The notes under the pieces were generated by a model. It ran no database searches and had not been told where the DNA came from. It saw only the letters and a program-made list of their open reading frames with translations. Made by a program: the position numbers and the translations under genes. From Plecoglossus altivelis (lineage: Eukaryota > Chordata > Actinopteri > Osmeriformes > Plecoglossidae): a stretch of 64,000 nt of DNA. The DNA lies in contig BROE01000009.1 of assembly GCA_036571765.1 (NCBI GenBank), forward strand, positions 6,676,652 to 6,740,651, given 5' to 3'. Positions 51,246 through 62,799 of the stretch are shown piece after piece (the stretch's first letter is position 1; each line of letters begins with the position of its first letter).

Positions 51246-52920
51246 TCACCATGTCCTGCCATACAATAATGCAGAACACTGCAATGCCGCTCCATACTCA
51301 GCATTGGAGGAGTTGAGGTGAGAGAGGCCGGCCACCTGGGTCTGTAGAGACGGCGGGCTGGCCGAGTGCTGAACTAAATCTGGAGAGTGACCTGCACTGC
51401 CCACCTGTTGGCTCTGGTGCTGCCCAAGGGCCAAACTGTTATTGGACATGATCATTGCATTACCCCCTTGCTGGTGATGAGTCTGCACTGCGGTGGTCGG
51501 AGTATGAGCACTACCTTGGCATGGCTTGCCGTCCTTCACCAGAACCGGCACAGCCACCCGTCGTGGGGACTGCTGCTGCTGCTGACAGGAGCCGCTCTCT
51601 TGCTGCATCTGCTGCTGCGACACCTTGTCCTTAGCTTGCCTCTTCATCTTGTACCGATGGTTCTGGAACCAGATCTTCACCTGGGTTGGTGTCAGATGGA
51701 TCATGCTGGCCAGGTGTTCCCTCTCCGGTGCTGAAAGGTACTTCTGTTGTTTGAACCGTCGTTCGAGTTCATACACCTGAGCTTGAGAGAACAGCACTCT
51801 CCTCTTTCTCCTCGGGGTGCTTGACAGAGGGCCCATGCCCTTGCCCACATCCGCCAGGGACCCAAGGCTCCCCATGCTCCCCATATTCATTCCAGATGAA
51901 GAACCCATGAAGCGTGAGACTGGAAGCAAAAACATTTCCACATTAGTGACAATACATCAGGTCTGGGGAATAATTTGCAATAATAAGGCACCATTTATTA
52001 GATGTGGGACTTAAAAGCAAAAGGTAGCATGTTTCTCAATTTTAAAAAGACAAAATTGTTTACATACATATTTAAACAAACAAATGTCAAACTTTGTGAA
52101 ATTAAACCAGTCATAATATTTACACATAGGCAGATAATAGATACAAGCCTTGCTGAATTAATGACTGAGATAACATCGTATCAGGTGAGTTAAGCATCTT
52201 TTCAATATTATATTTCCAATGCAAATGAAATCATTAACCACGAAAGTAATAACTTTAGTAATAAATAGTAATAAAATAAGACTGCAACTAGGCTAACTAC
52301 CATTTTACATAGACTCTTTTTAATTTTGTGGATTGCTTTCAAATCAAGTGCAAAATGTCTAGGCAACGAAAGTCTAGATGACCGTCAGGCCGGTCATCTG
52401 AACTAAAGCGGGGACACCGTGACCGTTTGAGACCAAATAAAAATATGGAATTCACAAGAAAAGTTGCCGATCGCCAGTGACGAGTAAACGGGATTAACTT
52501 AAATCACAGAGTTATAACTACTAGAATGAAGTCAGAGATTTGTCGTTTGTACTTACTGGTTGAGAAGCGTGGATCCGGATTGGCTCCGTACCAGCCCGCG
52601 GCTGTGGCGCTACCGCGCATGCTGTCTTGGTAAGCCGGAAGGTCGCTCATGTTTCCCAGGTTGCCGTTACAGTAGCCCCCCATAGCTGTGTGTGATAGTT
52701 GAGATACCCCGGCAGCAGTCATGTGGTAGGCTGCGGACACTGTCCCATTGTGACCCATGTGGTGCTGCTGCATCGCCTGAGATACCTGCGGCTGACGGTA
52801 CGATGAAAGAGGTGCCCCCAAGTTGTTATTCTCCATACTTACTTTCTTGTAGCTCTCCTCAAGAGGACTCAAGATATCGGAAACAGAAAAAGGAGTCGTA
52901 TGCTTAGGGCTCATCGACAT
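51246..52920 (-). CDS. nkx2.1: Thyroid transcription factor 1 / NK2 homeobox 1
   Basis: Homeodomain transcription factor that specifies ventral forebrain, hypothalamus, thyroid and lung-type endoderm. Two coding exons on the minus strand: 52557-52920 (donor GTAAGT, phase 1) and 51246-51919 (acceptor TTCCAG), stop TGA, 345 residues. It starts [11 protein letters not shown]. The TN repressor motif is FSVSDILSP (about residues 11-19). The homeodomain spans about residues 158-217, with [11 protein letters not shown] and the NK2-class Tyr at position 54. A glutamine-rich stretch follows, then the NK2-specific domain ([15 protein letters not shown], about 241-255) and the conserved end LYGRTW. The sequence and the mbip/nkx2.9 neighbours favour nkx2.1 over the paralogue nkx2.4. 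An in-frame ATG 93 bp upstream exists; the MSMSPKH start is chosen because it is the conserved one. It shares its strand with nkx2.9 upstream and mbip downstream. Confidence 0.95.
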
Positions 52921-52929
52921 TGTTCTGGG

Positions 52930-54890
52930 GCTGGAGAGGGAGAAATTAGAAGGCAAGGCAATCTCTCCTTCTGTTTTTTTTTGGCCAAAGCCCCTCTGTT
53001 CCTGTTGTCTCAACGTCGATCCTGCTAGATGAACACGTACGAAAGCGCCTGAAGTCCGCCTTAATTGGATTGAGTGGGAGCTCGGTGCTGGCTTTCGTTT
53101 GTTTTAGCTGGGTGCCAGGTTTAAGGCTACCATCAGAGGCGGGGCATCAGCAACTAGTTCAACAATACATAGCTGCTCTATCCTCCTCGCACCCAGCATA
53201 ATTTGACTTGCGTGTTGGAAAGACACAAGTTCCCCTCCCACAAACCCATAATTGAAACACACAAGCATAAATGTTTTATTTCGTTTTCCTGAAGTAGCCC
53301 CGGATATGTTTTAGCCTAGTTCTAGCTGGGTGTGGAAGTGTTATTGTCTGGTCGACGTGGATAAACATGCCGCAGTAGCCTCGTGGTTGCAGTGACCACA
53401 ATACACTTTATTAACTGTAGTGATGTTTACGAGGACCTCTTGATGAAAGGAGGCCAGATGGACTTGAGAGTTGGAGAACCACTCCGTCTCTGAAAAAGCT
53501 TCAGTTGAACTACTGACTTTTAATGGCCACGAGAGGCTTCTGGTGATTGCAGTCGTGTTTGTATTATGCCCTATCGTACTCAGACATGCAAAAGTGCACT
53601 TGCGACAAGGGAGGAAAATTGACGGATAAGTAAATAAATACACATCCGCGTGTTAAGTGGTTGCGTAAATGATTAACCCCTTTTATATTTGATATCATTG
53701 GACGCAAGCAGCGTGTCGCCTAAATACAGATGCACTTCTGTCAGAAATGCAGTCAAAAGAGAGAGAAAAATGTGTTCGGCAGTAGAAGAGTCTCTCAGGT
53801 ACGGAGCTCAAGTACTCCTGTGCTGCGGGACAGGTAGCCCTCAGCCACGTCCCCTCTAATGTTCAAGGAGCCTTAATGTTCGAAGTCAATCATTCTTCGT
53901 TTCAGCGTAAAAGTAAAATGCGGTACGTTTCGTGCCTCACCTCTGAAGGATAAATTCACCTACAGGCCGCGATCCAGACCTGGTTACTTAGTCGTGCGCA
54001 CCACCGCGTATGCCAGAGGATTACAGAAGCATCTCTTGTTCCAGATACGCACGCACATCACAGGTTGGCCTATGAATATTTGTCATTTTTTCACAGGAGT
54101 ACAGCTGACAATGAAAGTTTTCCGTTTTAAAAATTATTACTGTCATTAAAATGACTGTAACAATTGATGCAGCAGAGCACAACACAAAATAACCAGAACC
54201 GTAATAAAAGAATTCCCTCCATTCAGCCCTATAATCTTCGCTGTTAGGATACGGCGTAGCCTAGGCACAAGTATTATCAATTTAAAAGCTACATTATTCG
54301 TCTTTCTATACTTTCTATTACTCTATCTAATTTTCTTGGTTAGGTAAAGGGTTATTATTATATGTAGATGTTGTAGAAAAAATAGTTGTATTTTGTATTT
54401 CATTGCAATTATATAATTATAGTGGTGGTATCACGAAGGAATTTATACTGTTGTTGTTAAATGAATTACTGCTTTGGAGTAGCAGGCTAGTAGCACAATA
54501 AAATAAAGGTGGATGTAAAATAGTAGTCCATTGAATGAAGAGACTGGTCTCATTTAAATATTATAATTTTAAATGTAATTTGAACCAAACTTAGTCATCA
54601 TGTAACCATTTTCAAATTTTGTTTCACCAACTGGATTTCTGCCTTTGAATAATTTCCCGCAACGTTTATGAACAGACAATACACAAATCTCTACAATCCA
54701 GTCTGATCCTGTAGGTCAACAGCTTAACGCCCCGGTCCTCGATGTCCCCATCTCGGTGAAAACAATTTCATTATAATAACATCTAACTCACTTTTGAAAT
54801 AATAGTCTAATGGTCAGTGAGAAAATATATTGGCACGTTTCAGATTAGGCCATTTTATCCAGATCATTTTACAGAATGCAAGGCTGATAT
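52930..54890. other. nkx2.1 5' flank
   Basis: Holds the presumed 5' UTR and promoter of nkx2.1. A T-run near 52974 and balanced unique DNA to about 54060 (e.g. CTTAATTGGATTGAGTGGG at 53060) are followed by AT-rich sequence. No clear TATA box near the start was found. The frame at 53341-53643 on the minus strand is unsupported. Confidence 0.4.
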
Positions 54891-54894
54891 TGAG

Positions 54895-54926
54895 CTATAT
54901 TAGTTATATTAATATAACTAATATAG
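54895..54926. repeat. Perfect 32-bp AT-rich palindrome
   Basis: The first 16 bases (CTATATTAGTTATATT) are the exact reverse complement of the next 16, with no spacer. It lies about 30 bp before an assembly gap. Confidence 0.92.
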
Positions 54927-54953
54927 TTATAAATATATATATAATAATAATTA

Positions 54954-55246
54954 NNNNNNNNNNNNNNNNNNNNNNNNNNNNNNNNNNNNNNNNNNNNNNN
55001 NNNNNNNNNNNNNNNNNNNNNNNNNNNNNNNNNNNNNNNNNNNNNNNNNNNNNNNNNNNNNNNNNNNNNNNNNNNNNNNNNNNNNNNNNNNNNNNNNNNN
55101 NNNNNNNNNNNNNNNNNNNNNNNNNNNNNNNNNNNNNNNNNNNNNNNNNNNNNNNNNNNNNNNNNNNNNNNNNNNNNNNNNNNNNNNNNNNNNNNNNNNN
55201 NNNNNNNNNNNNNNNNNNNNNNNNNNNNNNNNNNNNNNNNNNNNNN
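54954..55246. other. Assembly gap (293 Ns)
   Basis: Unknown bases. Palindromic AT-rich DNA on both sides is the likely reason the assembly broke here. Reading frames across it are meaningless. Confidence 0.99.
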
Positions 55247-55302
55247 TAATATTACTATATATATATGTATAGCCTATAAAGCCTATATATATAGTAATAT
55301 TA
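55247..55302. repeat. 19-bp perfect inverted repeat with 18-nt loop
   Basis: Arms 55247-55265 (TAATATTACTATATATATA) and 55284-55302 are exact reverse complements. The arm starts at the very edge of the N gap, so the structure may extend into it. Confidence 0.9.
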
Positions 55303-55309
55303 ATATAAC

Positions 55310-56160
55310 TCATTAATTAATGACATTATTGATAGGCTACAGTACCTCTCCTGGTGAATTGTAATACGACGTCACAGTAATCACCGTCTATAGTTTGTTG
55401 ATGTGGACGTCTAATCGGCCTCCAAAAAGAATTTGTCCCTTGCACCGCCATTTTCCTAAATTACATTTTTTTAACCTTAAATATGAATTAGTAGGTTTTA
55501 TTGTAGACCAGGTCTCATCGTCCTGTTTATCTTGCTGTAGACTGAATCAGAAGGGCATTCAGTGCTTAATATTGTTTTATTATCCAAACCATACAGTTTT
55601 GTTCCTTTAAGTGATCCTCTTTGTACAACGACATTGTGCGTTTATCCACATAGACCTACATTCGTGTAAACGAGACAGTGCCGGCTTTTAACATGCAAGT
55701 GACACAGCCAAGAAACGTGTCCAAGTGAACGAAGGAAGGACAGCGTCTTCTGCTGGCGAACATTGGACATTATCTACTGACCACCAGACAGCCATGCAAT
55801 TGATAAACTTGGGAAGTTCACTCTTCAGGTCATATTTTATGCGTACAAAAACCAAGTACACAGCCAATTTCATGTAAAAAAAAGAAAAGAGTTAAAAGTT
55901 ATGTAGGTCTATTACTTCTACTAATGATACAAAACAAAAGAGAAATCGGCATAAATTAACAACATGTTGTGCATTAACTTTCTGAATGAGCCAGAAGGCT
56001 ACATCACCACCTCGATATTAATAGGAAACTCACTTACATCCCAAACGACCATTTTTTCTCATATCAGACATATTTCTTCCCAAGCCTTTGAATGCATTTT
56101 GATTTGAGATAAGTCAGTCCTTGGATATTCATTATTATCTCATATCCGTTCATTCTCTCA
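55310..56160. other. Intergenic between nkx2.1 and nkx2.9, no gene seen
   Basis: Unique AT-rich DNA. Short frames at 55395-55610 and 55688-55873 have no support. Confidence 0.5.
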
Positions 56161-56164
56161 AGAA

Positions 56165-56490
56165 ATAATTTCTCGACTACAGGTGAGCGCACCTACAGTG
56201 ATAATTCCATGCGCGACACACATACAATTACGGGCAATTAGAATTATAACGTGTTTCCTCCAGGTTATATGCCTTCCTTAATTACCAAATTTCAAAAGCC
56301 ATACTCAATCAGCTAAATCAGGAGCTCTTTTCTGTTCTGGAACACTGCTATTACGGCCAATTAACGTTAATTAGTCCAAATGCTCATGCTAATTCCTCGG
56401 AATAATGAGGAGACTTTGAAGTGGCGCGTGCGGGGCTTTGTTCTTGTTCAGCCTGTTGTTTTTGAGCTGATCGCGAGGGGAATAATTATC
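56165..56490. promoter_or_regulatory. Candidate conserved non-coding element between the two NK2 genes
   Basis: Dense homeodomain-type words in unique DNA: GGGCAATTAGAATTATAACG, CTTAATTACC, GGCCAATTAACGTTAATTAG, CATGCTAATTCC, GGAATAATGAGG and GGGGAATAATTATC. There is no coding frame. Its position 3-4 kb upstream of nkx2.1 and downstream of nkx2.9 makes it a strong candidate for a shared enhancer. Confidence 0.45.
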
Positions 56491-56499
56491 TTGAAAAAA

Positions 56500-58600
56500 C
56501 ATTTTCTGATGACAGTAGTATACTGTTTATTGAAGCCTATACAGGCTATTTGACACATTGCTTTAACGTAATCGTAAAATTCACCCCATCACCTTACTTT
56601 AGATGAAGGATAACAAGACGTTGTTAGAGCCTGACAAAATTCAAGTACCAGAAATACTGAATCTAGCAAGCTACCGACTGGAAGCCTGAAGGGATTCACA
56701 TTTTGCTTTGCAGCCCATGCTATGCGTGGTTGGTGTGTCAGGGTAGCTTGACGAATAGTATGTACTCTGCTGTCATCTAGTGGCGGTCTGATTGAAAAAC
56801 ATCAACAGGCCTTATTGCTTCATTACCTCGAGGTTGAACCAGTTCACTTGTAGCCCGGAAGGTGGAGTCCGCGTTGCTGTCAGTGAGGATGTCAATTGGA
56901 TGTTGTCCACGAGAAAGGGCTATTCGACACAGAAAAACGGAGCTTACCTTTCGACTCCTCATGGCTCTTCCGACAGTGTGTGACTTTAACAAAGTGACAC
57001 AGGTCTACATTCAAAATGGAACTGAACAAAAACAGAGACCTTGTAATCATCTCACTCACTTAAGTAAACAGTTCCAACTATTTTTGTTGAAAAATATTTA
57101 TTCACTGGGATGGATGTGAGAATGGCATGGAATTACCGTTAGTGGTCATCATCTCTGAGGCGCAAAGGAGCAACAGGGCCCTGCCACACATGCTAGGCTA
57201 ATGCCGTTCAGAAGAACCATTAGGCCCACATGCCCTGAGAAACTAAATCACATTTCTGCTGCGTTGATCATTCACTCTATGAAATAACAAATATCTAATT
57301 AGGTTAATATTTTAAATACTTTGGCGAAGGAAAGTTTGACACTCATGTAAAGGATGGTGCGTTTAAAAACATTTGATATAAATGATATCTTCTGTTCACT
57401 GCGGCTGATGTACGAAGAGGATGGATGGGTAATATCGAACTCATCCTATTCAGAGAAGTTCCTCCAACCAACTTAAAAAACCAATGGCAACCTCTAAAAG
57501 CCTGTCTTTGTCACTCTTAAAACCCACCACGCCATTGTGCTGTTAAACCTCATAAATTTGTCGCAGGGACTGATTAAACATCACGAGAATTGAAACACTA
57601 AGGATTTTGTCTGGGTCCCTTTTGGGGAAGGAACAATAGTCCATTCAAAGAAAGACACATACACACAAAGAGTGTTTAAGGGGAGATGTAGCGAGCAGAG
57701 GGCTTTGGCCAGTCCCCTCCATATGTGATACAAGGTGGCCCAGGCGGGCGGGACAAAAGACCAGGTGACAGCGACGATACGCAGACTGGGTCACAGGACG
57801 AGCAAACAACATCCTAAGGTCGTGAAAGACACCTCCAATGTCGTAATAACGTATCGTTCATCCATGGTGTCATGTCTACAATATATCATTTTAATTAGCA
57901 AAAAATACGAGTTTTGCCGTATTAATTGAAACTCAAAAAGCATGCTCTGTGTCATGAAATTGCCTTTACGAATGACAAGGTCTATTATAGTGAGTTTGGA
58001 GCCAAGGCGTTTGCCAGTCAAATTGTGAGGATTTAAACCCCAAAACAAATTAAAATTCTCAAAAGGATTGCGTGTAACGGCACATGCACAGCATTTTAAA
58101 ATGATGGACGTCTAGGTTTTTTTCAAACCAATTTCAAAATTAGATTTAAAAATCATTTGCTTACATTTCCGTCTCGCACCTGTTTACGAAAGAGGCCTAC
58201 TGTAGACTTTACGAACCTATACTCTAAGACTTCTGTTAAAGAGAGAGAACGAGAAGCTTTCCGCTTCCATAACTGAATGTTTGCCAAGTATTGTTATGCT
58301 CAGCTAATTCTAGGCCTATTCTTTTACGAATGTTTGCCCACTTGTCCCATTCTTAACGAAGTTGCATGATAAAGGGGGTGTTAGCCTTGATGCATTCGAT
58401 AGATTCAGTACGCTCAGGACAAATTTACAAGGAATGTGAATGTCTGGGATTCGATCAAACTAGTGGATGTGGTATTACGTCAACTCTTACTAGACAGGAT
58501 ATAGCCATATATAATATATGTAATATATAATACACTGACATTTTACTGATACGGCTAATTAAACTTAACTATATATAGGAAATTACAGTAATTGAAAAAA
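56500..58600. other. Intergenic downstream of nkx2.9, no gene seen
   Basis: Mostly unique AT-rich sequence; overlapping short frames at 56777-57119 are not supported. The segment 57670-57790 is GC-richer and unique and may be regulatory. Confidence 0.5.
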
Positions 58601-58617
58601 GTAATACAGAGAAACTG

Positions 58618-58623
58618 TTTATT
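58618..58623 (-). terminator. Candidate polyadenylation signal of nkx2.9
   Basis: TTTATT on the plus strand reads AATAAA on the gene strand, about 525 nt after the nkx2.9 stop. Confidence 0.45.
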
Positions 58624-59146
58624 TATACATAAAAACAACATAAACATTTAGAACAAAAAATTGGAATTGGAATGCCATTGATGCCTAAGATGAAAACAAA
58701 CATCGGCCTTTTTTTGGCCTTTTTTCACTTTGCAAATTAAAATGAACAATTCTTATTCCTGATACAAGAATGATCCACTTTTGTAACGTGGAAAATTATA
58801 TTGCGTGGTTTTATACACATTAGAATATTAAAACTAATTATGAAAAATGAAGACTAGAAAGCACACAATAATCAATGTAGTCAAACAAATTGTGTTGTAG
58901 TAGGCCCTGCTGTCTATGCTATTCATATATTATCAGCCAGTGCCAAAATCACACACATTAGTCAAAAGTTCTCTGCACATCATTCGTAACCAACATTTCA
59001 TGAAATACAAAAATAAAATATGTGCAAAATATTTTTCATCCAATGTGAGTTTAAGTAGCTCATACTGTTTATGGGGATTCATTAAATTTGGCATGCTGAC
59101 TTAGGTGAATCAGCAATATGCCCAGGTTTCAGGCTAGTGTCAATTG

Positions 59147-59979
59147 TCATTTGAAAGGGCTGAAGTGAACGGAGTCGTTCAGAAAATCGCGCCATGCAAA
59201 GGTGTGTCTGGATGCTGTGGGGTTGGAAAAGTGCTGAAATCGGGAAGGTAAAGCAAAAGGAGACTGATGCTGAAAAGACTGATAAGCCAAACTGAAGGGT
59301 GCTTGAGAGGCGCATGGTGCTATGCAACTCTTTTTATCTGCTTCTATGATGCAGGTCGGATACGGTTTCCCTTCGCGCACCAAGATGGGCACGACAACCC
59401 TGCGCAGCATTGGTGGTGGATTAATGTCCTGTGTTCCTTCAGCTCGTGATCTCTTCATCTTGTATCTATGATTCTGGAACCAGATCTTCACCTGCGTGGG
59501 CGTCAGACCAAGGAGATGAGCTAGTTGCTCGCGCTCGGGTGCGGATAGATAACGCTGTTGGCGGAAGCGTCTTTCCAGCTCAAAGGACTGGGCCTTGGAG
59601 AAGAGAACTCGGCGCTTCTTCTTTTTCTCTGTCTCATTATCCATGGAGGACACGTCTACCTTGTTCTCCAGGCTGCTTTCGTCGGATGCTGAGGGAAAAT
59701 ATTTTTAAGATTGTTATTTGGACAAATTTAAAATGAATAGCATATGCTTTAAACAATTCAAATAGAAACTTTCATTGAAGTGTAGATAATACGCATACTA
59801 TGTTATATAGATTTGTCAAACTTACATGGACAAGGACTAGGGTCGCTGTCCATCCACAAGGAGTACGGCGAGCTGGAACAGGAATGGACCGGGGACGGCT
59901 GCGGCATGATATGACCTTCATGCTCTGGCAAATCCAGGATGCTCCTGACGGAAAAACTGAACTTCGTAGAGGCAGCCAT
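59147..59979 (-). CDS. nkx2.9: NK2 homeobox 9 (NKX2-8 orthologue)
   Basis: Homeodomain transcription factor of ventral neural tube and pharyngeal endoderm, a target of Hedgehog signalling in vertebrates. Two coding exons on the minus strand: 59826-59979 (donor GTAAGT, phase 1) and 59147-59688 (acceptor CCTCAG), stop TGA, 231 residues. The start is ATG 59977-59979 ([19 protein letters not shown]), which contains the TN motif [15 protein letters not shown] follows at the splice junction. The homeodomain spans about residues 74-133 ([12 protein letters not shown] to [13 protein letters not shown], Tyr at position 54), and the NK2-specific domain [15 protein letters not shown] is at about 147-161. 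The intron is only 137 bp. Short length, TN motif and position next to nkx2.1 identify it as nkx2.9 rather than nkx2.2 or nkx2.3. Confidence 0.94.
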
Positions 59980-60138
59980 GACGTCTGGAGAAAATCGAAT
60001 ACTTTTACGCGAAACTATCCAAATAAACCACAAGATGATGCCGTGGGACAACAGTAGTGTCTTCACTCAACAACAAAAAAGCAAAGCGCACGCTGTCAAA
60101 CACAACCTAAAATGCCGCTGTGTACACGGAGCTCAGTG

Positions 60139-60148
60139 TTTATATAAA
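60139..60148 (-). promoter_or_regulatory. TATA-like box of nkx2.9
   Basis: TTTATATAAA, itself a palindrome, lies about 160 bp upstream of the nkx2.9 start codon, giving a predicted 5' UTR of roughly 130 nt. GC-moderate sequence surrounds it. Confidence 0.45.
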
Positions 60149-60219
60149 CAGAACTTCACGCTGCTAACGCAAGCCGCTCATAAAGTGCCCCCCTCTCCGC
60201 GACGATGCTAAGTACCTGA

Positions 60220-62680
60220 ATGACTGGAGTGTGGCTATCCAATGGCGGTACGTATGAACACACAGAAGAATACCCCGACTCTTCAACAATGGCTGAAGGA
60301 AACACTCGTCATCATTACAAATTCGTCCCTTATCGAGAAAACTCGGGAACAGATAATGGTAATTGTTCCAGCTGAATCACGTCTTGGGTGGCAAGTGACA
60401 ACAGTGCCCGACCCATCACTGCACCCGCCAAAATAACATGTCCAATATTTGCACACAAAGTGAGCAATTAGTGTGATTCCCGGAGTTGGTTTAACTAATG
60501 ATTTTATTGATGTGCAACCATAAAACAGGTACTTAAAAAACACATTTATCATTGTATTTTCGAGAGAAAAAAAACAGAGACATATAGGCGTATAGGGTGT
60601 AGGGCATTTTGTTTTATCTTTTGGGAGTTTAAGAAAACTTTGGAAAAAACTGAAACCTAATAAAGTTAAATGTAACTTAAGACCTTTTTGAAACTATTCT
60701 GTTTTTTATATAGCTTTATTCGAGTTAGACTGGAAACACGTACGCCTGCTCCATTACCTTATAAACCAGAGCAGCTCCAGCCTCTTGCCATTTTCCGAGC
60801 GTCATCTAGAACGAGAGAGTGTTTACCAAACAAATACGGGCATATAAAGCATCCTCTAAAGAGGTGTGTTTTAAGAATTAAGAGAGTCTGACAGTGGCTC
60901 TCATCCAACCCTTCAGTTAGGTGGAGGAGGCAGGTTGGAGCAGTTCCTATAGCTGTGTACGGTTTGCTCTCTGAGCGCATGGTGACAACGCGCCAGTCCC
61001 CGCGAGAAGAGCAGTGGACACGGATCCCAGTCGTCCTGGGTGGTCGAGCGGGAGAGAACACAAATACATGCCAACCAGAGGAGGGAACAAAAGAGGGAAA
61101 TGTAGCCCCGCGTCCGAGACCCGTTGGAAGCATTTGTTCCAGTCAAGATTTTGCATTTGTTCAGTCCTGCAATAATGCTTGATTGACGCCCTGACACAAT
61201 GTCCTTTAACTTTCGAGGATAAATCCGAGCTTGTTGCTTGTTGTCATGGTTTTGAATGAAGCGGAATGGGGCACTATCTACTAGTCTAGGCCGTCTTCTG
61301 CCACCAAACACTGCATTATATCACTTGAAACGAACTAGTTTTATTTTTTTAAATCTGGGAATCAAATTCAATGACTCATTGATTTACCATCAGGCTACAT
61401 ACAATGAATCATATTGACCTGAATTATTTACATTTAGTAGTTTTACCGCATGTTTGGGCTGACATAGGCCTACATCTCTAGGATAGAAACTTCACATGCA
61501 GGCCTACACAACATCAAACACTTGAAAATACATGAGAAGTCAAACACAATTATTGGTTCTAAGGGAATTGTACTAAACAATATTTGACTAATCAGCGTGT
61601 CTGTTCTTGCAGTGAAGTGTCGACTGTTGTATTTATGTGTACCTAGCCCACAAGCCTACTGGTTGACAAACACAAACGGATTACAGTATGGCGGTCTATG
61701 GTTGCTGGAGTGGGTAGGTTTACAGAGAGAGCTCTTGATTAGAGAGTGCAAACTCTCCTTGCAAAGAGAAGTCATGTTCACAGACTGGGAATGCTGTGGC
61801 CACAATGACCTCACAGTCCCTTAATCTATTAAACATCCACAGGCTTCAACGGCGAAAGGTGGCTCTCACGCTCCCAAGAGCTCTTCACCACCAAATATTT
61901 ACTCTAGTTGTTAAACTCTTATCTCGGGATCTACTCAACAAGATTTCTCAACCCCCCTGGCATAGAGTAGCATGTACCAACATAGAGATGTGTTGATGAT
62001 TGCATGTGCAAAATGTTGCACATGCAACCAAAATATGACCAATATAACCAAAATATGCCTATAATAAAATCAATTAAAGGGAAAGGATACACACTTGCTG
62101 ATGGGGACACCTGCTATTTTCTCTACAACCTTCAAAAACGTTTATGTTCTTCTAAGGAGTAGTCTTCAGTGTAAAAGCCATGGCCTAAGTGACATAGGGT
62201 ATTCCACAATTTATATATAATATAAGGCAAGGCATAAAACCCAAACATCATATGATTCAGAGTTTTAGCTATTTCTCTTTAGTTCTTAAAATTAAATAAA
62301 GCCTGGTGACGATTATTTCCTAGTGCAGCACTTTGATATTCACTTGCTCAAACGTTGAGTGTTCAGCTTCAGCTGTTATCTCTGTAATGCTGTGCTGCCC
62401 TCGTGAGGACAAGCATTCGCATTGATCCGAAGTCCTATGGGCGTGTCTGAAGTGTCCTGGCCAGGCCCGACAAGCCTCTAGCGACACTGCAAGGACTATT
62501 GGACTAACGACACACATTGTCTGAATATTAAATCACGTGAGTCTTAACACTGACAACGAACATCAGACACACGTACCCACTTGCTTGTGCTATTTTCAGA
62601 GTTGGGAAAACAATTAGGAAGCCACATGTGTAGCCTAATGGTATAGCTTTATCTTACTGTGTGTCCCATCAGCTAACTAT
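60220..62680. other. nkx2.9 upstream region, no gene seen
   Basis: Unique DNA. Overlapping frames at 60759-61311 on both strands are unsupported. A GC-richer block lies at 60890-61150. The segment 62320-62520 is balanced and unique and may be regulatory. Confidence 0.5.
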
Positions 62681-62691
62681 TCAACACAAAC

Positions 62692-62750
62692 GGGGGAAAG
62701 CTCAGTGGTAGAGCATTTGACATTGGTTCCTCAATTTTAATCCATGAATG
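62692..62750 (+). pseudogene. tRNA-Cys-like fragment (tRNA pseudogene or SINE head)
   Basis: AGCTCAGTGGTAGAGCATTT is an exact D-arm/A-box of the tRNA-Cys type, with a G-rich 5' arm (CGGGGGAA) just before it. The anticodon arm, T-arm and 3' acceptor are decayed: no GCA anticodon in a proper loop and no GGTTCAAATCC box. An A-rich run follows at about 62779-62800, which fits a retroposed copy. Confidence 0.6.
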
Positions 62751-62799
62751 AAATGAATGTATCAAACACCTGTTTTGTAAAAAAAAAAAAGAGAAAAAA

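Noticed and set aside
53341..53643. 100-residue minus-strand frame upstream of nkx2.1
   Set aside because: No similarity to the mammalian long-isoform N terminus and no splice site joining it to nkx2.1 exon 1.
54830..55313. Long frames spanning the N gap
   Set aside because: Composed mostly of unknown bases.
60759..61311. Overlapping frames upstream of nkx2.9, once considered as a possible gene
   Set aside because: Frames on both strands overlap without a family match; neither has a convincing start or splice sites.
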